Shown here: in pieces, positions 51,674 to 51,921 of the stretch
Position numbering within the stretch: position 1 is the stretch's first letter
How the letters are laid out: each line of letters starts with the position of its first letter
Origin: Syntrophaceae bacterium UBA2251
GTDB taxonomy: Bacteria > Desulfobacterota > Syntrophia > Syntrophales > UBA2251
Direction: 5' to 3'
Assembly: GCA_002347815.1 (NCBI GenBank)
Contig: DDXV01000039.1
Coordinates: forward strand, 1-51,921
Length of the DNA: 51,921 nucleotides
Made by a program: the position numbers and the translations under genes
Notes under the pieces: generated by a model
Seen by the model: only the letters and a program-made list of their open reading frames with translations
What the model was told of the DNA's origin: nothing
The model's database searches: none

Positions 51674-51700
51674 TTGACAAGGAAAAGTGCTTGGTATAAA
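51674..51700 (+). promoter_or_regulatory. Putative promoter for tRNA-Thr
   Basis: TTGACA at 51674-51679 and TATAAA at 51695-51700 with a 15-base spacer (short), 38 bases before the tRNA. Confidence 0.45.
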
Positions 51701-51738
51701 GCGGGAAAGCCGTTCGACAGGGCGTAAGACTCGAAAAA

Positions 51739-51813
51739 GCCGGAGTAACTCAGTGGTAGAGTAGCTGATTCGTAATCAGCAAGTCAGGGGTTCAACCCCC
51801 CTCTCCGGCTCCA
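51739..51813 (+). tRNA. tRNA-Thr (anticodon CGU)
   Basis: A complete cloverleaf can be drawn: acceptor arms GCCGGAG and CTCCGGC, D-arm ACTC/GAGT, anticodon arm GCTGA/TCAGC with loop TTCGTAA (anticodon CGT, reading ACG), T-arm AGGGG/CCCCT with loop TTCAACC. CCA is encoded at 51811-51813. The discriminator base is T. Confidence 0.95.
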
Positions 51814-51814
51814 G

Positions 51815-51857
51815 AAAAAAGAAGGGGTTACGAATAATTCGCAACCCCTTCTTTTTT
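51815..51857. terminator. Strong bidirectional hairpin after tRNA-Thr
   Basis: AAAAAAGAAGGGGTT at 51815-51829 pairs with AACCCCTTCTTTTTT at 51843-51857, and the inner part CGAAT/ATTCG extends the stem. T runs on both strands, so it can end transcription in either direction. Confidence 0.85.
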
Positions 51858-51861
51858 GCGC

Positions 51862-51881
51862 TGCTACCCTATTGCTACCCT
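51862..51881. repeat. Short direct repeats beyond the tRNA
   Basis: TGCTACCCT occurs twice, at about 51862-51870 and 51873-51881, in AT-rich sequence right after the tRNA hairpin. Position is what one expects of an attachment site for an integrated element, but no integrase is in the window. Confidence 0.35.
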
Positions 51882-51921
51882 TTTAGGCCATTATCTGTCA
51901 GCAATGTCCGGTTAAGAACTT

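Noticed and set aside
1..51921. CRISPR arrays, integrases, transposases, rRNA
   Set aside because: No regularly spaced repeats, recombinase motifs or rRNA-like sequence were seen anywhere in the window.

Overview
The window looks like a chromosomal segment of a Gram-negative, high-GC bacterium. Lipopolysaccharide core assembly genes, an Mla-type lipid transport set, alanine racemase with D-Ala-D-Ala ligase-like genes, lipoprotein signals, a SelD that itself needs selenocysteine, and near-consensus sigma-70 promoters all fit a deltaproteobacterium (Desulfobacterota, possibly Syntrophales-like). That placement is inference from gene content, not from a database search. The first ~4.4 kb is clearly AT-richer than the rest and carries small or broken genes. 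The right end is AT-rich again, just past a tRNA-Thr gene.

Layout. 1-4.4 kb: cold-shock protein with an unusual leader, two small unknown proteins, a PlsC-like acyltransferase, a frameshifted amidohydrolase and an M29-type aminopeptidase with a lipoprotein signal. 4.5-7.0 kb: ABC-F ATPase converging on a ferritin-like protein. 7.1-19.7 kb: surface polysaccharide/LPS core block on both strands, with methyltransferases, GT4 glycosyltransferases, a GT39-type membrane transferase, three proteins carrying four LPS-kinase-like domains, a hexapeptide acetyltransferase and a large acyltransferase, interrupted by glnS. 20.0-22.2 kb: TPM-domain protein, nucleotidyltransferase-like protein, LemA. 22.2-24.7 kb: DUF2889 protein, NUDT19-like Nudix hydrolase and an SDR oxidoreductase on the minus strand. 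24.9-30.2 kb: plus-strand operon of a frameshifted CrtC/AttH-like protein, MBL-fold hydrolase, radical SAM protein and pyruvate kinase. 30.2-35 kb: YihY/BrkB-cNMP fusion, peptide-binding lipoprotein, threonine synthase.

35.3-38.6 kb: selD with an in-frame UGA at the catalytic position, then a tightly coupled DHH phosphoesterase / GalT-like pair. 38.6-40.9 kb: FmdB zinc ribbon, HExxH protein, PaaI thioesterase, DUF4384 lipoprotein-like protein. 41.0-51.4 kb: one long minus-strand envelope block reading CHASE2 adenylate cyclase, alanine racemase with a long extra C-terminal region, Ddl-like ATP-grasp, outer-membrane barrel, second Ddl, MlaE permease, MlaF ATPase, and an MCE protein with a barrel-like tail. 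The window closes with tRNA-Thr(CGU), a strong hairpin and short direct repeats that could mark an integration site.

Most genes are ordinary housekeeping or envelope genes. The best candidate for something not well described is the 41-51 kb block, where cell-wall D-alanine enzymes (one with an unknown extra domain, one with altered ligase motifs) sit together with a signalling cyclase, a barrel protein and lipid transport. The clearest single result is the selenocysteine form of SelD, which conventional gene calling would truncate. Two genes (amidohydrolase and CrtC/AttH-like) are each broken by a single-base frameshift, which may be real decay or sequencing error.
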